Positions 42,857 through 52,430 of a DNA stretch of 64,000 nucleotides are shown here, piece after piece. The translations under genes were made by a program, and so were the position numbers. Within the stretch, counting starts at the first letter, position 1. Every line of letters begins with the position of its first letter. The notes below the pieces were generated by a model. The model was not told the DNA's origin. It searched no databases and saw only the letters and a list, made by a program, of their open reading frames with translations. The stretch lies in NCBI RefSeq assembly GCF_963422545.1, contig NZ_OY730238.1:186001-250000 (forward strand), in the 5' to 3' direction. This stretch comes from an uncultured Flavobacterium sp. GTDB lineage: Bacteria; Bacteroidota; Bacteroidia; Flavobacteriales; Flavobacteriaceae.

Positions 42857-43621
42857 ATGATGAACAGAATAACTCAAAAATTACAAGAAGATAAAAAGAT
42901 ACTTTCTATTTATTTTTCAGCTGGATATCCGAATTTAAACGATACGGTTCAAATCATTCAGGATTTAGAAAAAAATGGCGTGGACTTAATCGAAATTGGT
43001 TTGCCATTTAGTGATCCTTTGGCCGATGGACCTACAATTCAGGCAAGTTCTACACAGGCTCTTCATAACGGAATGACGACTCAAATTCTATTCGATCAGC
43101 TGAAAAACATCCGCGAAAGCGTAAAAATTCCGTTGATTATTATGGGATATTTTAATCCGATGTTACAATACGGAGTTGAAGCTTTTTGTAAAAAATGTGC
43201 TGAAATTGGTATCGACGGTTTAATTATTCCGGATTTACCTGTTGACGTTTATGCGGACGAATACAAAGCTATTTTCGAAAAATACGGTTTAATCAATGTG
43301 TTCCTAATTACACCACAAACTTCTGACGAACGTATTCGTTTTATCGACAGCGTTTCAAACGGATTTATTTATATGGTAAGTTCTGCAAGTGTTACAGGAT
43401 CACAAGCAGGTTTCGGAAATATTCAGGAAAGTTATTTCGAAAGAATTGCAAACATGAATCTTAAAAACCCACAAATTGTTGGTTTTGGAATTTCAAATAA
43501 AGAAACTTTTAATCAGGCTACCAAATTTGCAAAAGGAGCTATTATCGGAAGTGCTTTTATCAAACATTTGAGTGAAAGTGGTTCTGGAAAAATTGAGAAA
43601 TTTGTTGGAGAGATTAGATAA
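42857..43621 (+). CDS. trpA: Tryptophan synthase alpha subunit
   Basis: A TIM-barrel lyase of 254 residues (start ATG at 42857, or the adjacent one at 42860). Hallmarks are YFSAGYPNLNDTV, the catalytic Glu in LIEIGLPFSDPLADGPTIQ, and LITPQTSDERIRFID near the phosphate site. It splits indole-3-glycerol phosphate and channels indole to TrpB. It is the last trp gene and is separated from trpB by the AIG2-like and nitrilase-like genes. A strong terminator follows about 110 nt later, after a short repeat. Confidence 0.97.
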   Translation: MMNRITQKLQEDKKILSIYFSAGYPNLNDTVQIIQDLEKNGVDLIEIGLPFSDPLADGPTIQASSTQALHNGMTTQILFDQLKNIRESVKIPLIIMGYFNPMLQYGVEAFCKKCAEIGIDGLIIPDLPVDVYADEYKAIFEKYGLINVFLITPQTSDERIRFIDSVSNGFIYMVSSASVTGSQAGFGNIQESYFERIANMNLKNPQIVGFGISNKETFNQATKFAKGAIIGSAFIKHLSESGSGKIEKFVGEIR

Positions 43622-43728
43622 ATTAATGAGAAATCTTTTGTCAGACTGAGCGAAGTCGAAGTCACGTAACGTGATTAATCAACGAAGATTCCTTTTCCAT
43701 CGGAATGACAAGATCGCACAAAACCTAT

Positions 43729-43768
43729 AGCTGAAATAATATAACTCATAATATTATTTCAGCTTTTT
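43729..43768 (+). terminator. Intrinsic terminator of the trp operon
   Basis: A perfect 14-bp stem (AGCTGAAATAATAT with ATATTATTTCAGCT) is followed by a T-run. Upstream, at about 43634-43720, is a GACTGAGCGAAGTCGAAGTC-type intergenic repeat. Confidence 0.9.
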
Positions 43769-43850
43769 CGTTTATAAACACTAGCTTTAAAGAGTATTTC
43801 TGCTCAAAAATCACTACATGGTTTTCTGTTAATATTATGTTAAAAATAAA

Positions 43851-43888
43851 TTAAACGACTGTTTAATTTAAACACTTGTTTAATTTTG
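43851..43888 (+). promoter_or_regulatory. Tandem TetR operators over the -7 box
   Basis: Two palindromes, TTAAACgactGTTTAA (43851-43866) and TTAAACacttGTTTAA (43868-43883), are 17 bp apart. The second overlaps TAATTTTG (43881-43888), a TAnnTTTG box, 22 nt before the regulator ATG. This predicts autorepression of the efflux operon. Confidence 0.8.
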
Positions 43889-43909
43889 TATCGCATTAGA
43901 AACAATACC

Positions 43910-44539
43910 ATGTCATACATCGAATTAAACGATAAAAAAATTCAGATTCTTGAAGTCGCAGAAAAGCTTTTTTCTGAAAAAGGATTTGAAGGTACATCGA
44001 TACGGGATATCTCAAAAGTGGCAAAAATTAATGTTGCCATGATTTCGTACTATTTTGGTTCTAAAGAGCGTCTTCTTGAAGCTTTAATCCTTTATAAAAC
44101 TTCTGATTTAAAATTAAGACTCGAAAATTTGTTACAGGAAGATCTGGAACCTATTGAAAAAGTCAATAAATTAATCGAAATTTACATTCACAGAATCAGT
44201 TGCAACAAAGGGATTTTCAGGGTTTTACATTTTGAAATCAACGCAAAAAAAAGAGAAAAAAGCTTTATTGCCTTTACAGAACTAAAAAAAGGGAATCTAA
44301 AATCTGTTGAGAGTATTATTACTCAAGGTCAGGAAAAAGGTGTTTTCAGGAAAGATGTCATCATTCCGCTTATCACTCCCACAATTATTGGAACTTTCTT
44401 TCACTTTCATATGAATAAATCTTTTTATGAAGAATTATTAAATTTAAAAACAGAAGCCATGTACAATGAGTACATTAAAACCAGTCTTACAAAGCACATT
44501 CAACAAACTATAAAAGCTCTACTTGTTTATGAAAATTAA
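43910..44539 (+). CDS. TetR/AcrR-family repressor of the efflux operon
   Basis: A 209-residue regulator counted from the ATG at 43910. A longer TTG-initiated frame from 43886 would start inside the promoter and is not preferred. The N-terminal helix-turn-helix is clear: KKIQILEVAEKLFSEKGFEG then TSIRDISKVAKINVAMISYY and FGSKERLLEALI. The C-terminal helical domain should bind the inducer. It is the first gene of a TolC-HlyD-MFS operon, and its end overlaps the next gene by 11 nt, so it most likely represses this operon through the tandem palindromes. Confidence 0.94.
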   Translation: MSYIELNDKKIQILEVAEKLFSEKGFEGTSIRDISKVAKINVAMISYYFGSKERLLEALILYKTSDLKLRLENLLQEDLEPIEKVNKLIEIYIHRISCNKGIFRVLHFEINAKKREKSFIAFTELKKGNLKSVESIITQGQEKGVFRKDVIIPLITPTIIGTFFHFHMNKSFYEELLNLKTEAMYNEYIKTSLTKHIQQTIKALLVYEN

Positions 44540-45857
44540 TCAATTAATGCTCTTTGGGATTTTCTTTATCGGAATTTCATCAATAGAAGCACAAGAAAAA
44601 ACAAGTTTAACCTTAGATGAAGCCGTTAAAATGGCTTGGGAAAAGAGTAACGAAGTTACGCTTGCCGATACTAAGGTAAACACAAAGAAATACGAACTGC
44701 AAACGGTAAAAAACAATCAATATCCGGATTTAAAAATTTCAGGTCAATACCAACGTCTGACAAAAGCCTCGATTGATATGCACAACAGTGGCGATCAGGC
44801 AAGTGCAAATCCAATGCCATCTCCGGATCGAGTAATGTTTGGAATGGCGACGTTAAGTTTACCAATATTCTCTGGATTTAAAATTCAAAATAGTATAAGT
44901 GCTTCCGATAATTTATACGAAGCTGAAACTGCTTATGCTGCTAAAACAAAAGAAGATGTCGCTTTGCGTGTAGTTACTTATTATACTGCTTTATACAAAG
45001 CTCAAAAAACATTGGACCTTTTGAACGAAAATCAAAAGCAAGCTAAACAACGTGTAACTGATTTTACGGAATTAGAGAAAAACGGAATCATTCCGAGAAA
45101 TGATTTATTGAAAGCACAATTGTTGGTTTCTAAAACGCAATTATCTATTGATGAAGCTAATAACAACATCAATAATATTAACTTTTACCTTACTACTTTA
45201 TTAAAATTAGAGCCAAGTGTAAAACTTCAGGTTAATGAAGCTGATTTCTTTAATTTAAAAACAACTAATGCACCAACATCTGATGCACTAGCGTTACAGA
45301 ACAGAAAAGATTTAGAAGCAATTCGTTTTCAACAAAAAGCAACCGAGGCTAACATTAAAATAGCAAAAGCAAGTTATTATCCATCTCTTGCATTATTGGG
45401 TGGTTATACTGCATTAGATCTTAAAGATATCATTACTGTAAGATATGCTATGAACTTTGGAGTTGGTCTATCGTATGATTTATCAGGAATCTACAAAAAT
45501 AGCGCGCATGTAAGAGAAGCCGAAAGTAAAGCATTAGAAGCTAAAAACTCTGAAGCTATTATGACGGATCGTATCAAAGTTGAGGTTCAAAAATCTATTG
45601 AAGATTATGACTTAGCGATCAACCAAAGTGTGGTTTATGACGAAGCGCTTCAACAAGCCAGCGAAAACTACAGACTTGTAAAAGATAAATTTGATAACGG
45701 TTTATCTGACACCAATGATTTAGTTGAAGCTGACGTTGAACACTTAAGTGCTAAAATAAATACTGCTTTGTCTAAAGCAACAATTATTCAAAAATACTAC
45801 GAATTACTATCCGTATCAGGACAATTATCACAATCATTCAATCTTTCTAAAATATAA
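44529..45857 (+). CDS. TolC-family outer-membrane efflux channel
   Basis: Outer-membrane component of about 442 residues with a signal peptide (IGISSIEAQ). Two OEP halves with long helices are seen, for example LTLDEAVKMAWEKSNEVTLA near the start and NDLVEADVEHLSAKINTALS near the end. The ATG at 44529 is preferred to the TTG at 44523. It is not a lipoprotein, unlike the channel at 2317. It works with the HlyD and MFS proteins that follow (12 and 4 nt gaps) as a tripartite pump. Confidence 0.92.
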   Translation: MKINQLMLFGIFFIGISSIEAQEKTSLTLDEAVKMAWEKSNEVTLADTKVNTKKYELQTVKNNQYPDLKISGQYQRLTKASIDMHNSGDQASANPMPSPDRVMFGMATLSLPIFSGFKIQNSISASDNLYEAETAYAAKTKEDVALRVVTYYTALYKAQKTLDLLNENQKQAKQRVTDFTELEKNGIIPRNDLLKAQLLVSKTQLSIDEANNNINNINFYLTTLLKLEPSVKLQVNEADFFNLKTTNAPTSDALALQNRKDLEAIRFQQKATEANIKIAKASYYPSLALLGGYTALDLKDIITVRYAMNFGVGLSYDLSGIYKNSAHVREAESKALEAKNSEAIMTDRIKVEVQKSIEDYDLAINQSVVYDEALQQASENYRLVKDKFDNGLSDTNDLVEADVEHLSAKINTALSKATIIQKYYELLSVSGQLSQSFNLSKI

Positions 45858-45869
45858 TCGATAGCTCTC

Positions 45870-46949
45870 ATGGAAAAGAAAAAAACAAATACTAAATTCA
45901 TCATTATACTAACCGTTTTGGTTTTAGTGGGCGGAACTTACGGAATATCAAAATACCTGCACTCTTTAGCTCATGAAGAAACGGATGATGCTCAAATTGA
46001 GAAAAAAATGAATCCAATTATTCCTAGAGTATCTGGATATATTAGTAAAGTGTATGTAAAAGATAATGACTTTGTAAAAAAAGGTGATACTTTATTTACT
46101 ATCGATAAAAGAGATTATCAATTAAAAATCGACGAAGCTAATGCTGCTTTACTAGGTGCCGAAGGTCAATATGAAGCTGCAAAAGCTGATATTGGAAGCG
46201 CTAATGCAAGTATTTCAGTTTCTGATGCTCAAATGAAATCTGCTACAGGTTCTATCGAAAGCGCAAAAATCAGATTAAGACAAATTACAAACGATTATAA
46301 CCGTTACAACAATTTGTATAAAACTCATACAATTACAAAACAACAATACGAGCAAGCTTTATCTGCAAAAGACGAAGCCGAAAATCAAGTGCGTGTTTTA
46401 GAGCAACAACAAAGAGCTAGTTCTTACCAAAAATCAGTAATTGAATCTAAATCTAAAGCTTCCGACAAACAAACTGAAGTTGCTGCTGCTAATATCAAAA
46501 AAGCAAAAACAATGTTAGATGTTGCGCATTTAAATCTTAGCTATACTGTTGTAACTGCTGCAATTGACGGACAGGTTTCTAAAGTTGATATTCAGCCGGG
46601 ACAATTGGTTCAACCAGGACAATCTTTATTTTATATCATCAATAATAATGAAGCTTGGGTTGTTGCTAACTTTAAAGAAACACAATTAAACAAAATGATT
46701 GTGGGACAAAAAGTAAGCTTAAAAGTTGATGCTTATCCTAAATATGAATTCAAAGGTACAGTAACTTCATTTTCTCCTGCAACAGGATCTCGTTTCTCAT
46801 TATTACCTCCTGATAACGCAACAGGTAACTTCGTAAAAACGATTCAAAGATTACCGGTAAAAATTAGTTTAGATGAATCTAACGATCCTGAAAAAGTAAA
46901 ATTACTAAGACCAGGAATGAATGTTGATGTAGATGTACATTTAAAATAA
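45870..46949 (+). CDS. HlyD/EmrA-family membrane-fusion protein
   Basis: A 359-residue adaptor anchored by one N-terminal transmembrane helix (IIILTVLVLVGGTYGISKYL). It has the split lipoyl hairpin (IPRVSGYISKVYVKDNDFVK before, LSYTVVTAAIDGQVSKVDIQ after) around a long coiled coil (about residues 85-200). A YVxDNxxVKKGDTLF motif, here YVKDNDFVKKGDTLF, is typical of EmrA. It joins the inner-membrane MFS pump to the TolC-type channel. The operon order matches EmrAB systems. Confidence 0.94.
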   Translation: MEKKKTNTKFIIILTVLVLVGGTYGISKYLHSLAHEETDDAQIEKKMNPIIPRVSGYISKVYVKDNDFVKKGDTLFTIDKRDYQLKIDEANAALLGAEGQYEAAKADIGSANASISVSDAQMKSATGSIESAKIRLRQITNDYNRYNNLYKTHTITKQQYEQALSAKDEAENQVRVLEQQQRASSYQKSVIESKSKASDKQTEVAAANIKKAKTMLDVAHLNLSYTVVTAAIDGQVSKVDIQPGQLVQPGQSLFYIINNNEAWVVANFKETQLNKMIVGQKVSLKVDAYPKYEFKGTVTSFSPATGSRFSLLPPDNATGNFVKTIQRLPVKISLDESNDPEKVKLLRPGMNVDVDVHLK

Positions 46950-46953
46950 AATA

Positions 46954-48543
46954 ATGGCAACAGCAGTACAAGCAGACGACGATTTAGTAGAATACGGTTA
47001 CAGACGTGTCATAATCACGATTACGGCGGTACTTTGTGCCTTGCTGGAAATTGTAGATACCACGATTGTAAACGTAGCTCTAACAGACATGCGAGGTAGC
47101 CTTGGTGCTACTTTAACTGATGTAGCTTGGGTAATTACAGCATACGCAATTGCGAATGTTATTGTAATTCCGATGACGAGTTGGCTTTCGCAACAATTTG
47201 GGAGACGTAATTATTTTGTGGCTTCTATCATAATATTTACGGTCTGTTCCTTTTTATGCGGTAATGCGACTAATATATGGGAACTGGTAGCTTTTAGGTT
47301 TGTACAAGGTATGGGTGGTGGTGCACTACTCGTAACCGCGCAAACTATTATCACCGAAAGTTATCCAGTGGCAAAACGTGGTATGGCACAGGCAATTTAC
47401 GGAATGGGTGTAATTGTTGGTCCAACTTTAGGTCCGCCTTTGGGAGGATATTTAGTAGATAATTATTCCTGGCCTTATATATTTTATATCAATATTCCGT
47501 TGGGGATTATTGCAACTATTCTGGCGCTTACTTTTGTAAGAAGCCCGAAATATGGAGAGAAATTAAAAGCAAATCAGGTTGACTGGTGGGGAATTATATT
47601 ATTGGCCGCTTTTATCGGATCACTTCAATTCGTTCTGGAACATGGTCAACAAGACGATTGGTTTAATGATTCGTCTATTGTAACCTTAAGTGTTGTTACA
47701 GTTCTTGGATTAATTTTATTTGTATGGAGAGAGCTTACTTATAAACATCCAATTGTAAATTTAAGTGTTCTAAAAGATGGAAATTTAAGAATTGGAACCG
47801 TAATGTGTTTCATTCTTGGTTTCGGTTTATACGGATCAACGTTAATTATCCCAATCTACACGCAATCTATTTTAGGATGGACAGCGACAGATGCCGGTTT
47901 ATTATTGATTCCAGGGTCGATTACCACAGCGATCATGATGCCATTTGTGGGTAATATGATTCAAAAAGGTGTGCCGCAAGGTTATATGGTTGGAGTTGGA
48001 TTTTTTGTATTTTTCCTCTTTACCTTTTTGATGTACAGTCGTATGACTCCTGATACCGGTGTCGAGCATATGTATTGGCCTTTGATTTTAAGAGGAATTG
48101 GTTTAGGATTACTTTTTGTACCTATTACAACACTTTCACTTTCTACTTTAAAAGGAAAACATATTGGTGAAGGAGCCGCTTTTACCGGAATGATGAGACA
48201 ATTAGGTGGTTCATTTGGTATTGCAATTATCACCACTTTTATCACACGTTTGAGTCAGGAACACAGAGTAAACTTATTGACCAATTTAGATCCTGCAAAA
48301 TATGATGTTCAACAACGTATTGCGGGAATGCAAAGAGCTTTTATGTCTAAAGGATATAGCGCTGATGTCGCATTGAAAAAAGCTTATCAAGGTCTGGAAT
48401 ACTCAGTAATGAAACAAAGTACAGTACTAGCCTATATGGATATTTTTATGTATTTAGGAATTATGTTCCTATTTTGTATACCAATTATTCTTTTAATCAA
48501 AAAAGGAAAAAACAAAATTAATCCTGCTGATGCAATGCATTAA
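46954..48543 (+). CDS. MFS drug transporter, DHA2/EmrB family
   Basis: A 529-residue proton antiporter with 14 predicted transmembrane helices. The DHA2 signature LEIVDTTIVNVALTDM lies in the first helix, and motif C is seen as YGMGVIVGPTLGPPLGGYLV. It exports hydrophobic compounds through the adaptor and channel encoded just upstream. It starts 4 nt after the adaptor gene. A bidirectional terminator follows. The substrate is unknown. Confidence 0.95.
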   Translation: MATAVQADDDLVEYGYRRVIITITAVLCALLEIVDTTIVNVALTDMRGSLGATLTDVAWVITAYAIANVIVIPMTSWLSQQFGRRNYFVASIIIFTVCSFLCGNATNIWELVAFRFVQGMGGGALLVTAQTIITESYPVAKRGMAQAIYGMGVIVGPTLGPPLGGYLVDNYSWPYIFYINIPLGIIATILALTFVRSPKYGEKLKANQVDWWGIILLAAFIGSLQFVLEHGQQDDWFNDSSIVTLSVVTVLGLILFVWRELTYKHPIVNLSVLKDGNLRIGTVMCFILGFGLYGSTLIIPIYTQSILGWTATDAGLLLIPGSITTAIMMPFVGNMIQKGVPQGYMVGVGFFVFFLFTFLMYSRMTPDTGVEHMYWPLILRGIGLGLLFVPITTLSLSTLKGKHIGEGAAFTGMMRQLGGSFGIAIITTFITRLSQEHRVNLLTNLDPAKYDVQQRIAGMQRAFMSKGYSADVALKKAYQGLEYSVMKQSTVLAYMDIFMYLGIMFLFCIPIILLIKKGKNKINPADAMH

Positions 48544-48564
48544 TAATAATTGATTTATAATACG

Positions 48565-48600
48565 AAAAAGCCGAGCTATTTATTTAGCCCGGCTTTTTTA
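48565..48600. terminator. Bidirectional intrinsic terminator
   Basis: A stem AAGCCGAGCT (48568-48577) with AGCCCGGCTT (48586-48595, one mismatch), with A-run before and T-run after. It ends the efflux operon and can also stop the convergent yaaA transcript. Between it and yaaA (about 48690-48785) are short CTTTGAACC/CTTAGA-type repeat units. Confidence 0.85.
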
Positions 48601-48791
48601 TTATTTATAGAACTAGATATGGACCAAAAATTTGCAAACTTGAAGGGATTAAAATCCCTCCCTACAATATAGGTCGAGTCTCCGACTCTCTTTAAAAAAC
48701 TTAGAATCTCAGGAACTTAGAGTCTTAGCACCTTCACAAAAAAACCTCTGAACCTTTGCATCTTTGAACCTTTGAACCTTCAAAAAAAACC

Positions 48792-49550
48792 CTATCTCGT
48801 AAAAACCAAATGATTTCCTTTAGAAAGATTCGCATCAAACTGATAACCTTCGTAGTTAAACCCTTTTAGGTCGTCAATCGTTTCTGCATTGGTATCGATG
48901 ATATAACGTACCATCATACCCCTTGCTTTTTTAGCAAAGAAACTGATCATTTTTAGTTTTCCGTCTTTGTAATCTTTAAAATCCGGTGTGATCACAGGAA
49001 CTTTTAAAGCCTTTACATCTACAGCCGAAAAATATTCGTTACTGGCTAAATTCACAAACAACTCTCCTTTTACCAATTCTTTGTTTAAAGCTTTAGTAAC
49101 GGTTGGTTTCCAGAATTCATGTAGGTTTTTATACTCGCCCACAGGCAATTTTGTTCCCATTTCTAAACGGTATGCCTGCATTAAATCAAGCGGTTTCAAG
49201 ACACCATAAAGTCCGGATAAAATTCTAAGCTTACTTTGCAGAACATCCAACTTCTCTACAGGAATTGTATAAGCGTCTAAACCTGTATAAACATCTCCAT
49301 CAAAAGTATAGATTGCCGGACGTGCATTTTCAGGTGAAAAAGGTGTTTTCCATTCCTGATTTCTTTTCCAGTTTAAATCAGATAATTTATCTGAAATCGA
49401 CATTAATTCAGATAATTCAGCAGGCTTTTTAGGTTTTAAAACTTTATGAACCAAGCGTGCTTCTTTTAAAAAAGCAGGTTCTGTATGTTGAGTTGTGGGT
49501 AATTCTTTTTCGAAATTTAATGACTTCGCCGGTGATATAACAATTTTCAT
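48792..49550 (-). CDS. yaaA: Peroxide stress protein YaaA (DUF328)
   Basis: A 252-residue DNA-binding YaaA-family protein. The start MKIVISPAKSLNFEKELPTT and the later RPAIYTFDGDVYTGLDA and ILSGLYGVLKPLDLMQAYRL are family signatures. In E. coli YaaA limits free iron and oxidative damage during hydrogen peroxide stress. It is monocistronic on the minus strand, with repeat-rich DNA on both sides. No OxyR site was recognised. Confidence 0.95.
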   Translation of the reverse strand: MKIVISPAKSLNFEKELPTTQHTEPAFLKEARLVHKVLKPKKPAELSELMSISDKLSDLNWKRNQEWKTPFSPENARPAIYTFDGDVYTGLDAYTIPVEKLDVLQSKLRILSGLYGVLKPLDLMQAYRLEMGTKLPVGEYKNLHEFWKPTVTKALNKELVKGELFVNLASNEYFSAVDVKALKVPVITPDFKDYKDGKLKMISFFAKKARGMMVRYIIDTNAETIDDLKGFNYEGYQFDANLSKGNHLVFTR

Positions 49551-49858
49551 TTGTACTTTTTTGTATGATTCAAAAATACAAATTGAATTTTTAAAAATAA
49601 ACGATCAGGATTGATTTGTTTGATAGTTCTATAACCATATTTTTTTGCCACGAATTCACGAATTTCTTTTTTAAATTGATTATGATTTGTGAAATTCGGC
49701 GCCATCTTATTTTGTTTTAATAAAATTTGATCCCTGAAACTATGAATTTGTTCAAAAAAGTCAACAATAGATTATAAAAGGCGTCTTCTATGTTGTAAAT
49801 TTGCAGACGTTTCATTCTCTTCAAGAAAAGAAATGTAATATTTAAAATTCGTGAATTC
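49551..49858. other. Intergenic region with GCCACGAATTC repeats
   Basis: This divergent spacer contains TTGCCACGAATTCACGAATTT (arm at 49646-49665) and at its end AATTCGTGAATTCGTGGC (about 49847-49864), an inverted pair about 200 nt apart. The second arm runs into the first codons of the CCA-type gene. No further gene is seen. Confidence 0.65.
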
Positions 49859-51292
49859 GTGGCTATACAAACAAACTATAAAGCAGCTTTACAAAATAAA
49901 ATCTTCGAAGTTATTTCGCAGGCATCTAAGGAACTAAATGTTGACAGTTATGTAATTGGCGGTTTTGTTCGTGATTTGCTTTTAAATCGAGGCTCAAAAA
50001 AAGACATTGATGTTGTTGCAGTTGGCAGCGGTATCGAATTGGCTTTGAAAGTTTCTGAATTACTGCCAAAAAAACCTAAAGTGCAGGTTTTTAAAACTTA
50101 CGGAACTGCAATGTTGCGTTTTGAAGATACTGATATTGAATTTGTTGGTGCCCGAAAAGAATCTTATAATTTTGAAAGCAGAAATCCAATTGTAGAAAAC
50201 GGAACTCTTGAAGATGACCAAAACCGTCGTGATTTCACCATCAATGCATTAGCTTTATCATTAAACGAAAAAACATTTGGAGATCTTTCTGATCCTTTTG
50301 GCGGATTAGCTGATCTTGAAAATAAAACTATAAAAACTCCTTTGGATCCAAGTATTACCTACTCTGATGATCCTTTGCGAATGCTTCGTGCTATTCGTTT
50401 TGCAAATCAGTTAGGTTTTGAGATTGAGAAAAACTCTCTTGATGCAATAACTCAAAATGCAGAGAGAATCAAAATCATTTCTGGTGAACGAATTGTTGAT
50501 GAATTAAACAAAATTCTTTCGACAGATAAACCTTCTATCGGATTTTTACTTTTATATCAAACCGGGCTTTTAGAAATTATTCTTCCTGAATTAACGGCGT
50601 TGAATCAGGTTGAAGAAATTGAAGGTCATACACATAAAAACAACTTTTATCACACCTTGGAAGTTGTTGATAATATTTGCCCAAACACAAATGACGTTTG
50701 GTTACGTTGGTCAGCTTTGTTGCACGATATTGGAAAAGCGCCAACAAAACGTTTCAATAAAAAACAAGGCTGGACTTTTCACGGACATGAATTTCTGGGC
50801 GGGAAAATGGCCAAGAAAATATTCGAACGTTTGCACATGCCATTGAATCACAAAATGAAATTTGTGCAAAAAATGGTGATTATGAGTTCACGTCCAATTG
50901 TTTTGGCGCAGGATATTGTAACTGACAGCGCTGTTCGTCGTTTGGTTTTTGATGCCGGAGAAGATGTCGAAGATTTAATGACATTGTGTGAAGCAGATAT
51001 AACAACCAAAAATCCATCGAAATTCAAGAAATACCATAAGAATTTTGAAATCGTTCGCAAGAAAATTGTTGAAGTAGAAGAACGCGATCATGTTCGTAAT
51101 TTTCAACCGCCAATTTCAGGTGAAGAAATCATGGAAATGTTCGATTTGAAACCTTCTCGCGAAATTGGAGTTTTAAAAGAAGCTGTAAAAGAAGCCATTT
51201 TAGAAGGTGATATTCCGAATGAATATCAGGCAGCTTATGATTTTGTAATTAAAAAAGCTGAAAAAATGGGTTTAAAAAAAGGTGCAAAGTAA
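49859..51292 (+). CDS. cca: CCA tRNA nucleotidyltransferase / poly(A) polymerase-type with HD domain
   Basis: A 477-residue class II nucleotidyltransferase. The catalytic core VIGGFVRDLLLNRGSKKDID contains the metal-binding Asp pair, followed by RRDFTINALALSL and DPLRMLRAIRFANQLGFEIE. A C-terminal HD domain follows (LRWSALLHDIGKAPTK, around residue 280). It adds or repairs the 3' CCA of tRNAs. Whether this member makes CCA or poly(A) cannot be told here. The only plausible start is GTG at 49859, which falls inside a repeat arm. No in-frame ATG lies nearby. Confidence 0.9.
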   Translation: MAIQTNYKAALQNKIFEVISQASKELNVDSYVIGGFVRDLLLNRGSKKDIDVVAVGSGIELALKVSELLPKKPKVQVFKTYGTAMLRFEDTDIEFVGARKESYNFESRNPIVENGTLEDDQNRRDFTINALALSLNEKTFGDLSDPFGGLADLENKTIKTPLDPSITYSDDPLRMLRAIRFANQLGFEIEKNSLDAITQNAERIKIISGERIVDELNKILSTDKPSIGFLLLYQTGLLEIILPELTALNQVEEIEGHTHKNNFYHTLEVVDNICPNTNDVWLRWSALLHDIGKAPTKRFNKKQGWTFHGHEFLGGKMAKKIFERLHMPLNHKMKFVQKMVIMSSRPIVLAQDIVTDSAVRRLVFDAGEDVEDLMTLCEADITTKNPSKFKKYHKNFEIVRKKIVEVEERDHVRNFQPPISGEEIMEMFDLKPSREIGVLKEAVKEAILEGDIPNEYQAAYDFVIKKAEKMGLKKGAK

Positions 51293-51404
51293 CAAAGGCA
51301 CAAAGCAACAAAGGTTTATTTAAATTTAAAATATCATAGTTTCAAGTTACATGTTCTAAACTTAGAACCTCAGCACCTTAGAAACTTAGTCACTCGAAAA
51401 AAGA

Positions 51405-52430
51405 ATGAAAAAACATTTCCCTACAATCGCAAAAACAGCATTAGTTTTAGTTTATTTAGTAATTGTTGCCGGCGCATTAGTGCGTATGACAGGATCTGGA
51501 ATGGGTTGTCCGGATTGGCCAAAGTGTTTTGGGTATTACATTCCACCAACGGATATAAAGGAATTAACCTGGGAACCGAATCGTACTTTTGAAAAAGGAC
51601 AAGTAATCATTAAAGATGAAACACTTTTGGTTGCCAAAGACAATTTTACGACTCAAACTTCTTTTGACGCTTCGCACTGGGAAAAATATACCAAACACGA
51701 TTATGCCATTTTTAATCCGTTACATACCTGGATCGAATACATCAACAGATTATGTGGCGCTTTAGCAGGAATGGCTTGTTTTTTTATGGCAATCGCTTCT
51801 TTTAGATTTTGGAAACAAAACAAAAAAATCACTTTACTTTCGTGGTTAGTTGTTTTTATGATGGGTTTTCAGGCTTGGTTGGGTGCAAAAGTAGTTTACT
51901 CTGTATTGAATCCAATAAAAATTACGGTTCACATGGTTATGGCTTTGGTAATTGTTGCTGTTATTCTGTACATTATTCAATTGGCTAGACCAAAATTAGC
52001 CACAGTAACTTATAATTCAACTTTTAGAAACGTGCTTTTATTTTCTCTTTTGCTGACATTAATTCAAGTAGCAATAGGAACACAGGTACGTCAATTTGTT
52101 GACGAACAGGTAAAAAATGGCTTAACAGCAAGTATACTTTGGTTACAAAATCCTTCGGTTACTTTTTATGTTCACCGTTCATTCTCTATCCTGGTTTTAT
52201 TGGTGAACGTATATTTATACATTAAAAACACCAAATTTGGCTTAGGATTTTCAAAAATGAACTGGGTACTTGCTATTATCGGAATCGAAATTTTAACCGG
52301 AATGTCAATGGCATATTTAGATTTCCCAATAGGAAGTCAGGCAATCCATTTAGTTCTTGCTTCTATCTTATTCGGAATTCAGTTTTACATGATTTTAGAA
52401 GCTAAGAAACCTAACCCAGCCAACTCTTAA
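51405..52430 (+). CDS. ctaA: Heme A synthase (COX15/CtaA)
   Basis: A 341-residue membrane protein with about eight helices. The GAGCPDW-type motif is seen as TGSGMGCPDWPKCFGYYIPP, with two cysteines in the first loop, and HTWIEYINRLCGALAG carries haem-ligand His residues. It converts haem O to haem A for cytochrome c oxidase. Its last 20 nt overlap the end of the convergent response-regulator gene. The spacer before it (112 nt) contains CTTAGAACCTCAGCACC-type repeats. Confidence 0.94.
   Translation: MKKHFPTIAKTALVLVYLVIVAGALVRMTGSGMGCPDWPKCFGYYIPPTDIKELTWEPNRTFEKGQVIIKDETLLVAKDNFTTQTSFDASHWEKYTKHDYAIFNPLHTWIEYINRLCGALAGMACFFMAIASFRFWKQNKKITLLSWLVVFMMGFQAWLGAKVVYSVLNPIKITVHMVMALVIVAVILYIIQLARPKLATVTYNSTFRNVLLFSLLLTLIQVAIGTQVRQFVDEQVKNGLTASILWLQNPSVTFYVHRSFSILVLLVNVYLYIKNTKFGLGFSKMNWVLAIIGIEILTGMSMAYLDFPIGSQAIHLVLASILFGIQFYMILEAKKPNPANS

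Noticed and set aside
48650..48790. Possible CRISPR-like short repeats (CTTTGAACC, CTTAGA units)
   Set aside because: Units are irregular, about 10 nt, with no constant spacer length, and no cas genes are near. They match the general intergenic repeat style.
52411..52430. 20-nt overlap of ctaA and the LytTR regulator gene as a regulatory antisense signal
   Set aside because: Convergent 3' overlaps of this size are common in compact genomes and nothing further supports regulation.
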